From Pelagicoccus sp. SDUM812003 (GTDB taxonomy: Bacteria > Verrucomicrobiota > Verrucomicrobiia > Opitutales > Opitutaceae), in contig NZ_JARXHY010000007.1 in assembly GCF_031127815.1 (NCBI RefSeq), positions 1 through 64,000 of the forward strand: 64,000 bases of DNA. The letters are read 5' to 3'. Of this stretch, positions 44,837-53,947 are shown in pieces. The position numbers and the translations under genes are program-made. A model generated the notes under the pieces. That model was not told the DNA's origin. It searched no databases and saw nothing but the letters and a program-made list of their open reading frames with translations. The stretch's first letter is position 1. Each line of letters starts with the position of its first letter.

Positions 44837-45892
44837 TTATCGCATGGCTGCTTTGGGCTCGCGGTCAATGTCGTAGAGGCCCCAGTGCTTTTCGGCTCCG
44901 TCGGGATTCGCTGGGTTGCCCTTCCAGTCCTCGTCGAAGGCTTCGAACCAGAGCAGGGTGATGTTGTGGCGCTGGGTGAAGTCGAAAAGCTCGCGATAGT
45001 AGCGAGCTTGGTTGGCTTCGCTGGCTTGTTCGGGAAATTCGCTGGCGACTGTGGCCCAGCCCGCTTCGGTGATGACGATCGGCTTGTCTGGCAGGACGGA
45101 GCGAATTTCGAGCAAGTTCTCGATGGTGTACTCGAGCGCTTGCTCTACAGTCTTGCTCTCCCACGCCGGGTAGGTGTGCACGCCAAGAAAATCGAGGTGA
45201 TCCGCCAGCTCTGGTCCGTAGTCGGCGAACACCTTGTAGTTGTCAGCGGTTGTGATTGGTTGCTGGATACGCGATCGCACGGTTTCCAGGTGGTCGATCA
45301 TTGAGTCGAGCGAGACGAGGTGGTCGTTCCAGGTGACAAGCGCTTCATTGCCGACGTTCACCGCCACCACGATGTCCGAATACTTGTTGGCGAGCTCGAT
45401 ACCGCGTTCGATTTCGAGACGATTAGCGAGCTTGTTCTTTTCAAGCTGGGCGCTTGGGATCGGCTCGGTGAGCCAGGCGCAATCGTGGTGATTGCTCAGC
45501 TCCGCCTTCAGCCAGATGCCAAGCATCACCTTGAGGGGAAGATCATGCTCGCGAATGAGACGCAGCACGTCCTGAGAGTTTTGCTGGCTGTCATAGAGTC
45601 GAATCAGCTCGAAGCCGGCGTCGAAGGCGATGATCCGCAGGTCCTGCAGGATTTGCTCGTCGGTGGGCAGCGACGCTCCGTCTCCCCGATCGGGATGCTG
45701 TCCATGGCGAAAGCCCGAGTAGGCCACGCCCCGCTGGCAGCTGGCGAGCAGGGCATGCGAGGACTGGGCGAGCGCAGGCTGAGTCGCCTCGCTGGCGTTT
45801 CCCTGCGGCTCGGCGCTGGTCAGGCCGGCTGCAAGAGCGAATGCGCTCGCGAATGATAGGAGAAAGGGGCGAACTGGGGTATGCGACCTCAT
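44837..45892 (-). CDS. Secreted GH17-like glycoside hydrolase (beta-1,3-glucan active family)
   Basis: 351 aa from Met at 45892, which opens a signal peptide (PFLLSFASAFALAAGLTSA). TIM-barrel of glycoside hydrolase family 17: catalytic acid Glu183 in AVNVGNEALVTW and nucleophile Glu276 in PIVITEAGWA, with GVAYSGFRHGQHPD at the first strand and GVHTYPAW on strand six. Bacterial GH17 enzymes cleave or transfer beta-1,3-glucan such as laminarin, which fits a marine polysaccharide degrader. The upstream in-frame start at 45919 is unlikely because it lies on the palindrome. Confidence 0.88.
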   Translation of the reverse strand: MRSHTPVRPFLLSFASAFALAAGLTSAEPQGNASEATQPALAQSSHALLASCQRGVAYSGFRHGQHPDRGDGASLPTDEQILQDLRIIAFDAGFELIRLYDSQQNSQDVLRLIREHDLPLKVMLGIWLKAELSNHHDCAWLTEPIPSAQLEKNKLANRLEIERGIELANKYSDIVVAVNVGNEALVTWNDHLVSLDSMIDHLETVRSRIQQPITTADNYKVFADYGPELADHLDFLGVHTYPAWESKTVEQALEYTIENLLEIRSVLPDKPIVITEAGWATVASEFPEQASEANQARYYRELFDFTQRHNITLLWFEAFDEDWKGNPANPDGAEKHWGLYDIDREPKAAMR

Positions 45893-45912
45893 GGCCGAAA
45901 CGTCATATAAGA

Positions 45913-45926
45913 TGCACACAAGTGCA
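45913..45926. promoter_or_regulatory. Palindrome TGCACACAAGTGCA before the GH17 gene
   Basis: TGCAC-ACAA-GTGCA inverted repeat 20 bp upstream of the GH17 start codon, next to a TATAT that could be a -10. Candidate operator; regulator unknown. Confidence 0.35.
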
Positions 45927-46174
45927 ACAAAAATAGTTTGGCTACGCTGGCTCGTTCACCTTGGCGAGCGGAGATGGAAGTCGTTTGAGGAAGCCTTTTT
46001 GAGGTTTCCAAAGCTTGGGCCAGCGAATCGTCGAAGGGGAAATGTTCCGGAATCGTGTCTACGCGTTTGCCCGCTGGTCTTTTCTGAGGTAAGTCACCCA
46101 AGCGTCGGTATAAAGCTCTAGTTTGTTATCCTAGTTTCCCCAATCGAAGCCTTGAGTCGAGGGCATCTTTAGCG

Positions 46175-47326
46175 ATGCGGGCGGGCTTTGGCACTTGTAT
46201 GTTAAGTACCTGTTCCTACAACTGTTATCTATCTGCTGAGAGCCACGTTTTGACTGACACGAAAAAGAGAATACTATTGATCGACGACGACCCTTCGGTC
46301 TGCAGCGCCTTGCTCATGTTGCTGAAGGACGAGTTCGATGCGCACGCTGCTGGCACGGTTAGAGAAGGGGTCGAGCTGTTTGATTCGCTCAATCCGAACG
46401 TGGTGGTCCTGGACCTGCATTTGCCTGATCAGCATGGGCTCGACGCCTTGCGTTCGATCCGACGCATGAATCGTTCGGCCCCGGTTGTGATCTTGACTGG
46501 ATACGCCACTTTGGAGGCGGTCGAGGAATCGATGCGGCTTGGCGCTTCGGACTGCTTGCACAAGCCCTTCGACGCTCTGGCTCTGCGCTCGCGGCTGCGC
46601 GAGCTTTCGAATCTTGACGATGTGCTGGGCCCTGAGGTGGAGGAGTCGAGTGCGGCGTACGGTCGTTTGGAGCCGTCCGACGACAGCTTGGTCGCCTCGT
46701 CCTTTCTCCATGACATCGGAAACCCGCTGACTAGCCTGTCGGCGATTTCCGCCATGATGCAGGAATGCGTGGGCGATGCCCAAAAGTGCGCTCGTCTGGC
46801 GGAGATGATCGACAAGAATGTGGAGTACGCCTCGTCGTTGATCGAGCAATGGCGGGCGTTTGCCGAACCGGAGAACCTGCGCGGAGACTACGCTTCCGCT
46901 GAGGAGATCGCTCAGTGGGCGATCGGTCTGGTTCGCCTGCGAGCGGAGGCCAAGAAGGTGGAGCTGCTTCTCGAGGTGCAATCGCCGCTGGTCAGCCCGC
47001 GCCTGAATCGCTATGCCACGATTCGGATTTTGGTGAACCTGCTGCAGAACGCGATCGAAGCGGTGCCGCGCGAGGCGGGATGGGTGCGCTTTCGAGCAGG
47101 GGAGAGGGATGGCATGGTGGAGTTTAGCGTGAGCGACAACGGAGCAGGCATCGATCCCGCCGTCGGGCAAAAGATATTTCAACCCCGCTACACGACGAAG
47201 AAGAAGGGAACCGGATTGGGGCTGTTCATCGCGCGTCGCATCGTCGACTCAGCCCGCGGCTCGATTTCGCTTTGCTCTCGTCCTGGTCGGGGAACGACAT
47301 TTACCGTACAGCTTCCCGCCATTTGA
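46175..47326 (+). CDS. Receiver-histidine kinase protein (PhcR-like), first gene of signalling operon
   Basis: 383 aa. Receiver domain (~30-145) with IDDDPS, phospho-Asp in VVVLDLHLPD, Thr in ILTGYATLEA and KPFDA. It is followed by a kinase part: phospho-His in SFLHDIGNPLTSLSA, N box LLQNAIEA, SDNGAGID and KGTGLGLFIARRI. No membrane helix. A receiver followed by a kinase output is the unusual layout of Ralstonia PhcR. The start is unsure: ATG 46175, ATG 46199 or TTG 46250 are in frame, the last being close to the receiver. The stop overlaps the methyltransferase ATG by one base (TGATG). Confidence 0.88.
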   Translation: MRAGFGTCMLSTCSYNCYLSAESHVLTDTKKRILLIDDDPSVCSALLMLLKDEFDAHAAGTVREGVELFDSLNPNVVVLDLHLPDQHGLDALRSIRRMNRSAPVVILTGYATLEAVEESMRLGASDCLHKPFDALALRSRLRELSNLDDVLGPEVEESSAAYGRLEPSDDSLVASSFLHDIGNPLTSLSAISAMMQECVGDAQKCARLAEMIDKNVEYASSLIEQWRAFAEPENLRGDYASAEEIAQWAIGLVRLRAEAKKVELLLEVQSPLVSPRLNRYATIRILVNLLQNAIEAVPREAGWVRFRAGERDGMVEFSVSDNGAGIDPAVGQKIFQPRYTTKKKGTGLGLFIARRIVDSARGSISLCSRPGRGTTFTVQLPAI

Positions 47327-48753
47327 TGAGCGCCTCCCAAGATCTAGAGAACGAAAGCCTAATCGTATGTCGCAATAGCCAAGGCACCCAGCTGAGGGCG
47401 ACGCTGATGAGGATGACCCGCTATCTGGTCACCTTCGAGGTCTACAATCCCTACAGCATCCTTCAGCTCTCGGAGGTGCTTGGCGAATTCGAGATCGTCA
47501 TCAACTCCCGTAAGGTCTACCAAGGCAGAGCGATCGTCAGCAACATGGTGAACACCGGACTGGTGCTGGTGTGCGAAGCCACGCTGGACGAAGACAGCTG
47601 GCTGGATGTGGAGCTGCTCTCGCCCACGGCTCAGGTAGAGCGGCTGTCGGACGACTTCGACCGGTTGATCAAGGAATGGGAGAAGGTGGGCAGCATCTCC
47701 GCGGAGCTCAAGATTCTGATATCGGACATCGAGACCTTTCTCACGGACATACGCCGTTGGACGGAGAACATCGAGATGTCGGTGCGTTCGGCCCCGCCAC
47801 CGGAGCGGGATAACTACGAAGTGAAGGTGGTGGAGAAGGTGAACAGTCTGGTGGCGCCCGTCATCGCCGATCAGTTCAAGCGCTTCGAGGAGATAGCGGA
47901 GGAGGTGCCCGAGCAGATCCGCGACATCCACCGAGCGTTTTGCCGGCGCCAGTTGCACCCGTTGCTCCTGTGCGCACCCTTTGTGCATCGAACCTTCGAA
48001 AAGCCCCTGGGCTATGCTGGCGACTATGAAATGGTGAACATGATTCTGCGCGACCCCATGGAAGGAGCGTCGATATTCGCCAAGGTCGTGAATATCCAGT
48101 TTTTGGCGACACCTCCAGCGGAGGGTCATCGAAACCGTATCGATTATTTGCTTACGACCATTTCGAACGAGACGCGTCGCTGCCGGAGCAAGGGCCGACG
48201 GGCGCGCATATTCAATCTTGGCTGTGGACCGGCGAAGGAGGTTCAGCAGTTTCTCGCCAAGGACGAGCTCTGCGAAATGGCGGATTTCGCATTGCTCGAC
48301 TTCAATGAGGAAACCATCACTCGTACGGGGCAGCTGCTGAGGGATTTGAAATCGAGGCATCGCCGCTCGACCTCGATCCGCATGATCCAGCGCTCCGTGA
48401 ACCAGATCCTGAAGGAAGGACCGAGAATCGGCGATGTGCAGGGCGAAGAGGCGGTGTACGACCTGGTGTATTGCGCCGGCCTTTTCGACTACCTTTCGGA
48501 TCGTGTCTGCAAGCGCCTGCTGGAAACGTTCTACAAGATGACCGCTCCGGGAGGGATCGTGGTGGCGACCAATGTGGACGATAGCAATCCCGTGCGCAAC
48601 GTCATGGAATACGTGACGGAATGGCACCTCATTTATCGCAATGCCGAGCAATTCGCGGAGCTCGCTCCTTCCGAGGCGCCCGCTGATAGGGTGAGCGTGC
48701 ACAAGGACGCGTCCGCTGCGAATATCTTTCTGGAGCTTCGCAAGCCGGAGTAA
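47326..48753 (+). CDS. SAM-dependent methyltransferase, PhcB-like, with PilZ-like N-terminal domain
   Basis: 475 aa from ATG 47326, overlapping the previous stop. Residues ~10-95 form a beta-rich PilZ-like domain (RATLMRMTRYLVTFEV ... RAIVSNMVNTGLVLV) without the canonical RxxxR. A helical segment (~100-215) follows, then a class I methyltransferase (~220-475) with SAM motif FNLGCGPAKEVQQF, acidic loop ALLDFNEET and DLVYCAGLFDYL. It resembles proteins annotated as 3-hydroxypalmitate methyl ester (extracellular factor) biosynthesis enzymes. Position between signalling kinases, as with phcB in Ralstonia, supports a role in making a diffusible fatty-acid methyl ester. Substrate is inferred. Confidence 0.72.
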   Translation: MSASQDLENESLIVCRNSQGTQLRATLMRMTRYLVTFEVYNPYSILQLSEVLGEFEIVINSRKVYQGRAIVSNMVNTGLVLVCEATLDEDSWLDVELLSPTAQVERLSDDFDRLIKEWEKVGSISAELKILISDIETFLTDIRRWTENIEMSVRSAPPPERDNYEVKVVEKVNSLVAPVIADQFKRFEEIAEEVPEQIRDIHRAFCRRQLHPLLLCAPFVHRTFEKPLGYAGDYEMVNMILRDPMEGASIFAKVVNIQFLATPPAEGHRNRIDYLLTTISNETRRCRSKGRRARIFNLGCGPAKEVQQFLAKDELCEMADFALLDFNEETITRTGQLLRDLKSRHRRSTSIRMIQRSVNQILKEGPRIGDVQGEEAVYDLVYCAGLFDYLSDRVCKRLLETFYKMTAPGGIVVATNVDDSNPVRNVMEYVTEWHLIYRNAEQFAELAPSEAPADRVSVHKDASAANIFLELRKPE

Positions 48754-48754
48754 C

Positions 48755-51424
48755 ATGCAGCAGGCTCCCTCGATGAAGAAGAGCAGCCTGGACCGCGAAT
48801 ACCGCGAGTACAACAAAGGGCTGCAGTTGGGGACCTCGAAAGTGGCGGCCCTGTTCATCGTCGCATTGATGCCGCTGGGAAGCCTGCTGGACTACTTCGT
48901 CTATCCTGGTCAGCTGGGCTTCTTCCTCGAGTTGAGGCTCTTGTGCTCGGCCATCGCCCTTGCCGGGTGGTGGTTTTTGAAGACGCCGCTTGGAAAGCAC
49001 GTCTATCGGCCCTTCGGGCTTTTCATCTTCCTGCTCCCATCCTTCTTCATCAGCCTGATGGTCTATTTCACCGAAGGCGCCGAATCGCCGTACTACGCGG
49101 GGCTCAATCTTGTGTTCGTGGGGCTCTCCTGGGTGGTGCAAATGTATACTTTGGATACCTTGGTGGCGGTGGCGATTACCTTGCTGATGTATGGCGCGGC
49201 GGTGTATTCAAACGGGAATGCGTCGGAGTCGATATTGTTCAACAATCTCTACTTTCTGGGACTGACTGGCATTATAGTCGTATCCGGAACCTACATACTT
49301 AACCGCATGAAGTTTCGGGAGTTCGTGCTGCGTCACGAGCTCGATCAGAATCGAAGCCAGTTGACGGAATCGAACCAGAAGCTGGTGGAGATGGACAAGG
49401 CGAAGACCAATTTCTTCGCCAACATCAGCCACGAGCTGAGGACGCCGCTCACGCTCTTGATCGGTCCGTTGGATCGGTTGCGAAGCCCTCGGGAGAGCGT
49501 TTCGGAGCGGGAGCGCGACGAGTTGCTCGACATCATGCAGCAGAACGCCATGCGCCTGATGCGCCTGATCAACGACCTGCTTAACTTGGTCCGTCTGGAA
49601 AGCGGTTCATTGAAGCTGCGTCCGGCCGCCATCGATCTGCGTCCCTATTTGGAGGGCATTTGTCGGTCGTTTCTCCCCATGGCCCAGGAGCGGCATCTGG
49701 AGTTTCGTTGGGAAATAGACGACGAAGGTAAGCGGCAGGTTCACCTTGACCAGGACAAGGTGGAGAAGATTCTCCTGAACCTGCTGTTCAACGCCATCAA
49801 GTTCACGCCGCCTGGCGGCAGCATCGTATTGCGGGCCCGCCGAGACGGATCTTTGGTTCGTATCGAAGTGGAGGATACGGGGCAGGGAATCGCTCCCGAG
49901 GAGCTGGCCAGCATCTTCGACCGATTCTGGCAGGCGGAGAGCTCTTCGAACCGGCGCTATCAAGGAGTGGGCATCGGCTTGGCCCTGGTGAGGGACCTTG
50001 CGCGACTGCATGGCGGAAACGTGGAGGCCAGCAGCGAACTAGGATCGGGCACGGTGATGAAGGTCAGCTTGAATGTGGAGCTGGAGCTGCAGCCCGCGCC
50101 CATCGAGGTGAGCGAAGGAGAAGTTCAGGTGGATACGAAATGGCTGGAGCAGCTCTATCGAAGGGCGGAGTTTTTCCCCGCTCATGTGCAGAGCAGAGCC
50201 AACGCGGACAAGGTGACGGAGGAGACGCTCGGTGACGAGGAGGAGCAAACGGGCGATGGCCGCCCGAGAATCCTAGTCGCCGACGACGAACCGGAAATGA
50301 TGCGGTTTTTGCGATCGCAGCTTCGGGGACGGTTCCAGATGGACGAAGCGAGCAACGGCGCCGAAGCGCTTGAGCTGGCCGCTCGACGGAGGCACCACCT
50401 GATCCTGCTCGACTTCATGATGCCGCAGGTCGACGGGATCGAAGCGACGCGGCGCTTGCGGGAGATGCCGAGCCATCGCGGAGTGCCCATCATCATCCTG
50501 ACCGCTCGCATGGACGAAGAATCGAAATTTCAGGCTTTGGACGCTGGAGCGACCGACTTCCTGACCAAACCGTTCTCCTCTACCGAGCTCATGGCCCGCT
50601 GTCGCAATCTCGCTTCGGTGTACGAGCTGCAGCAGCAGATCGAAGATCGAACCAAGCGCTTGGAGGAGGCCCTGGATCTCATAAAGCAAACGGAGACGCA
50701 AATGGTGCAGCAGGCCAAGATGGCCACGCTCGGCCAGCTGAGCGCCGGCTTGCTGCACGAAGTCAACAATCCGCTCAACTACGCCACCGCATCCATTCAT
50801 CTGATACGCAAGCGCCTTGGCAAATCGCCGCATCCGGATCCGGAGCTGATCGAGAAGCCGCTCAGCGACCTGCACGATGGGATCCGGCGCGTCTCCACCA
50901 TTGTCTCCAGCTTGCGGGAGTTCACGCACCCAGATACCACTCGATTCGAGCGAGTCGACTTGAAGGAGGCCATTGCCAACGCCATCCGCTTCGTGCAGAT
51001 CCCCGCTGCGGAGATCAAGCTCACCCAGGAGATGGAGGGAGCGCCGATGATCCGGGGAAACCAGAGCCAGCTGGTGCAGCTGTTCATCAACCTGTTGCAG
51101 AACTCCGTCGACAGTTTGAAGGAGAAAGGCGGCGAAGGACGCGAGATCGCTATCAGCTGCCGCGAGGAGTCGGGACGAGTGTATCTGGTCTTTGGCGACA
51201 ACGGGATCGGGATCTCTCGCGAGGAGCAGACGCGAATTTTTGACGCTTTCTTTACGACGAAGAAGGTTGGACAAGGAGTGGGCTTGGGTCTTAGCATCTG
51301 CCACCGAATAATTCAGCAGCATGAAGGCTCTGTGAGAGTCGAGAGCGAGCCTGGGCAGTGGTGCCGCTTCGCGATCGATTTCCCGGCTTACGAGCGTAAA
51401 AAACCCAATAGTATCCACAAGTAG
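48755..51424 (+). CDS. Six-TM hybrid sensor kinase with receiver and second kinase module (PhcS/CqsS-like)
   Basis: 889 aa. N-terminal membrane domain (~25-185) with about six helices (KVAALFIVALMPLGSLLDYF, LRLLCSAIALAGWWFL, PFGLFIFLLPSFFISLMVYF, NLVFVGLSWVVQMYTL, TLVAVAITLLMYGAAVY, LYFLGLTGIIVVSGTYIL) and no periplasmic domain, as in sensors of lipophilic signals (PhcS, CqsS, LqsS). Then HisKA FFANISHELRTPLTLL, HATPase (LLFNAIKFTP, GVGIGLALV), receiver (VADDEPEMM, Asp in LILLDFMMPQ), coiled coil, and a second kinase core (AGLLHEVNNPLNYA, GVGLGLSICHRI). Start is one base after the methyltransferase stop; the next ATG abuts its own stop. Confidence 0.88.
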   Translation: MQQAPSMKKSSLDREYREYNKGLQLGTSKVAALFIVALMPLGSLLDYFVYPGQLGFFLELRLLCSAIALAGWWFLKTPLGKHVYRPFGLFIFLLPSFFISLMVYFTEGAESPYYAGLNLVFVGLSWVVQMYTLDTLVAVAITLLMYGAAVYSNGNASESILFNNLYFLGLTGIIVVSGTYILNRMKFREFVLRHELDQNRSQLTESNQKLVEMDKAKTNFFANISHELRTPLTLLIGPLDRLRSPRESVSERERDELLDIMQQNAMRLMRLINDLLNLVRLESGSLKLRPAAIDLRPYLEGICRSFLPMAQERHLEFRWEIDDEGKRQVHLDQDKVEKILLNLLFNAIKFTPPGGSIVLRARRDGSLVRIEVEDTGQGIAPEELASIFDRFWQAESSSNRRYQGVGIGLALVRDLARLHGGNVEASSELGSGTVMKVSLNVELELQPAPIEVSEGEVQVDTKWLEQLYRRAEFFPAHVQSRANADKVTEETLGDEEEQTGDGRPRILVADDEPEMMRFLRSQLRGRFQMDEASNGAEALELAARRRHHLILLDFMMPQVDGIEATRRLREMPSHRGVPIIILTARMDEESKFQALDAGATDFLTKPFSSTELMARCRNLASVYELQQQIEDRTKRLEEALDLIKQTETQMVQQAKMATLGQLSAGLLHEVNNPLNYATASIHLIRKRLGKSPHPDPELIEKPLSDLHDGIRRVSTIVSSLREFTHPDTTRFERVDLKEAIANAIRFVQIPAAEIKLTQEMEGAPMIRGNQSQLVQLFINLLQNSVDSLKEKGGEGREIAISCREESGRVYLVFGDNGIGISREEQTRIFDAFFTTKKVGQGVGLGLSICHRIIQQHEGSVRVESEPGQWCRFAIDFPAYERKKPNSIHK

Positions 51425-52684
51425 ATGACAGTCCCTTACGATTATAAGAAGTTTCGCGTTCTCTTCGTCGACGACGAGGAGCAGACGACGGATTTGGTTC
51501 GTGAGTATCTGCTGGATACGTTCGATGTCGTGACGGCTTACGACGCCGAGGAGGCCTGGTCGGCTTTCGAGGAGGCTCCTGATTCCTTCGCCGTCATCGT
51601 GACTGACCAGCGCATGCCTGGTGATCAGGGGACCGATCTCTTAGAGAAGATCCGAGCTTCGCGGCCGCGGACCATCCGCATTCTTTGCACTGCCTACGCT
51701 GACATCGATGCCGCTATCGCGGCGGTGAACGAAGGGGCGATCTACAAATACATCACCAAGCCGGTCGAGACGCCGGAGCTGGAGGTGAACATCATGCGCG
51801 CCATGGAGTTCTTCCTGATCCAGCGAGAGCGCGATCTGCTGATGCGCGAAAAGCTCTCCGCCTTGCAGCGGCTGATGATGACGGATCGGCTGATCAGCCT
51901 GGGGATTTTCGCGGCTGGACTGAACCATCACATGCGCAACGGGCTCACTGCGGTGAAGACCTTTCTCGATCTCGCTCCGCTGAAGCTGCAAAGCGAGAAC
52001 GTCGATCTGGAAAACCTGCGCAATCCGAACTACTGGAACCACTTTTACGCAACGGCTCAGGATTCCATTCAGAAGGTGCTCGAGCTGCTCAAGGAGGTGC
52101 AGGAGATCCCAGAGCCGCCGTCCGTGCCGAACGGGGATGACGTCGATTTGAACGAGGTGATCGCGGCCGCTTTGCAGCGACAGAAAAACGCCCTCGAATC
52201 CCGCTCGATCACGGTGGAGTTCGAACCCGCAGAGGTGTCGCAGATCGCGGTCAACCGCTCCATGATCGACCGGTTTTTCGATTTGATGATCAAGGATGAG
52301 CTCGCGAACTCCAACGAGGGAGGGCGATTCTGCCTCTCTCTGGTGGACGAAGCGGACAGCCAAGGGGTGCAAGGGGTGCGTATCGTGATGGAGGACGATG
52401 GCCCGGGACTCACGGCGAGCAACCTGCAATGCCTGTTTGACCCCTTCTTCACGCGAAACGGCAAGCCGGATCAGTATGGCATCAATCTATTGGCGGCCTT
52501 CTTTCTAGTGCACCATCATTCCGGATCGATCAGCGCTGGAGCCTCGGCGATGGGAGGTGTGCGATTTGAGATCTGGCTGCCGCAGGATCCGGCGTCGATC
52601 CCGGCGCCTCGCGGCGAAGACGCGTTCATGCAGAAGGTCATGGAGGCGGAACGAGCCTGGGAGAAGAAGCTAATTGGGGACTAG
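51425..52684 (+). CDS. Receiver protein with degenerate kinase/ATPase output (PhcQ-like)
   Basis: 419 aa. Receiver (~5-125) with DDEEQT, phospho-Asp in VIVTDQRMPGDQG, Thr in ILCTAYAD and Lys in YITKPVETPE. Output half: helical dimerisation segment with GLNHHMRNGLTAVKTFLDLA (His in H-box position), then an HATPase-like domain with MEDDGPGLTASNLQCLFDPFF and a divergent G2 region (QYGINLLAAFFLVHHHSGSIS). The ATP-binding end is not typical, so it may dephosphorylate or regulate instead of acting as a kinase. ATG directly follows the upstream stop, giving full translational coupling. Layout matches PhcQ of the Ralstonia system. Confidence 0.85.
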   Translation: MTVPYDYKKFRVLFVDDEEQTTDLVREYLLDTFDVVTAYDAEEAWSAFEEAPDSFAVIVTDQRMPGDQGTDLLEKIRASRPRTIRILCTAYADIDAAIAAVNEGAIYKYITKPVETPELEVNIMRAMEFFLIQRERDLLMREKLSALQRLMMTDRLISLGIFAAGLNHHMRNGLTAVKTFLDLAPLKLQSENVDLENLRNPNYWNHFYATAQDSIQKVLELLKEVQEIPEPPSVPNGDDVDLNEVIAAALQRQKNALESRSITVEFEPAEVSQIAVNRSMIDRFFDLMIKDELANSNEGGRFCLSLVDEADSQGVQGVRIVMEDDGPGLTASNLQCLFDPFFTRNGKPDQYGINLLAAFFLVHHHSGSISAGASAMGGVRFEIWLPQDPASIPAPRGEDAFMQKVMEAERAWEKKLIGD

Positions 52685-52694
52685 AGAGCGACAG

Positions 52695-53072
52695 ATGCCA
52701 CAAGCAACGCAAGCCGCAAGCAAGCGCGTGCTGGTTATCGATGACGACCAAGGCGTGCGCGAATCGCTCACCATGCTTTTCGAGCACTACGGCTGGGAGG
52801 TTCTGGCGGTGGAATCGGGAGATATCGTTCTGGAGAGCCTGCGACCGATCGACTACCAACTCGCGGTGGTTGACCACCTGATGGAGGGGGCTGATGGGGT
52901 GGAAGTCATCCGGGAGCTCAAAAACATTTCCACGGCCCCGGTTTTCATGCTGACGGGCTGCGTGGATCCAGCGATTCGAGAGGCGGCCGAACTGGTCGGG
53001 GCGGACCGCTATTTCTCCAAGCCCATCCAAGCATCGGAAATGATCGAGGCTCTGAAGGAGATCTCACGCTAG
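52695..53072 (+). CDS. Single-domain response regulator, last gene of signalling operon
   Basis: 125 aa from ATG 52695 (10 nt after the previous stop; a TTG at 52674 is in frame but overlaps). Receiver only: acidic IDDDQGVRE, phospho-Asp in LAVVDHLMEGADG, Thr in FMLTGCVD and Lys in RYFSKPIQAS. No DNA-binding domain, so it passes phosphate to, or binds, another protein. Equivalent to CheY/Spo0F-like relays. It ends the five-gene operon; no DNA-binding output such as PhcA is encoded in the window. Confidence 0.88.
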   Translation: MPQATQAASKRVLVIDDDQGVRESLTMLFEHYGWEVLAVESGDIVLESLRPIDYQLAVVDHLMEGADGVEVIRELKNISTAPVFMLTGCVDPAIREAAELVGADRYFSKPIQASEMIEALKEISR

Positions 53073-53114
53073 CTGCTCGCTCGGCGAGCTCGGTCGACGG
53101 TCCGCTGCCGCTTT

Positions 53115-53945
53115 CTACGGGTCCAGCAGGCCGAATCGGGTCTCTTCGGGAAACGTGAGGCCGAAGAGCTGCCCTAGGGCATCGAGACGCCCTTCCTCGC
53201 TTCGCAGGGTCTCTCGCGAGACCTCGCCATCCCAGCTCCGCTGGATGAGCTCGTTGTTGGAGATGATGATGCGCCCAGTTTCGGCGAGGCGGGCCACCAG
53301 GAGCGAGTTGCGGAAGCGAGCCTTCGGGTGGGTGAAGGAAAACCAGTTTCCCACTTCCAGATCGATCGGAGCCGCTTCGATCGGGGTGAAGCGATAGATA
53401 TCCTGCCACCGCTCGCCCAATTGGATCTGGTGGGACAGGTCGCTTCCTGATTTGAGCAGTCGTCGTGGTTCGAAGGCCTGGTGCTGCACGCTGGTCGAGC
53501 TCAGCGAAATCGGTTCGACCAGTCCCACGCCGCCAAAGCCCACATCGGCCAGCTGAGGACCACGCTCGGTCTCCACGCGAAGAATCATGTGGCTCAAAGG
53601 GGGGACGGCCTGCGTGGGTTGCATCCAGAGCACGCGAGCGAGCATGGGGGTGACGGTGAAGCCGATCGCTCGCAACGCCGCGGCGAAGAGGCTGTTTTGC
53701 TCGAAGCAATATCCGCCACGTCCTTGCTCGACCAGTTTGCGTTGGATGGCGGGAAGTTCGATCGAGATTTCTCGGCCGAGCAGCACGTCCAGGTTTTCGA
53801 AGGGGATGGTGGATTCGTGCAGCCGGTGAAGGCGTTTGAGAAACGCCAGGCTCGGTTCCGGGCGTTCGCAGAGTCCGATGCGTCTTAGGTACGCGTCGAG
53901 GTCGATCGACGGACCGGCGGAGGGAGGGGGGGCAAGAGTGGGCAT
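53115..53945 (-). CDS. Arylamine N-acetyltransferase
   Basis: Transfers an acetyl group from acetyl-CoA to arylamines or hydrazines through a Cys thioester. 276 aa from Met at 53945, chosen because it lies 2 nt after the transporter stop and starts the family fold (DAYLRRIGL). Catalytic triad Cys80 (RGGYCFEQN), His119 (LSHMILRV) and Asp134 (LADVGFGG) is intact. The long upstream in-frame extension overlaps the transporter gene and is spurious. Co-transcribed with the small transporter gene and perhaps controlled by the Crp/Fnr protein upstream. Detoxification of xenobiotic amines is a reasonable role. Confidence 0.93.
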   Translation of the reverse strand: MPTLAPPPSAGPSIDLDAYLRRIGLCERPEPSLAFLKRLHRLHESTIPFENLDVLLGREISIELPAIQRKLVEQGRGGYCFEQNSLFAAALRAIGFTVTPMLARVLWMQPTQAVPPLSHMILRVETERGPQLADVGFGGVGLVEPISLSSTSVQHQAFEPRRLLKSGSDLSHQIQLGERWQDIYRFTPIEAAPIDLEVGNWFSFTHPKARFRNSLLVARLAETGRIIISNNELIQRSWDGEVSRETLRSEEGRLDALGQLFGLTFPEETRFGLLDP

Positions 53946-53947
53946 GA

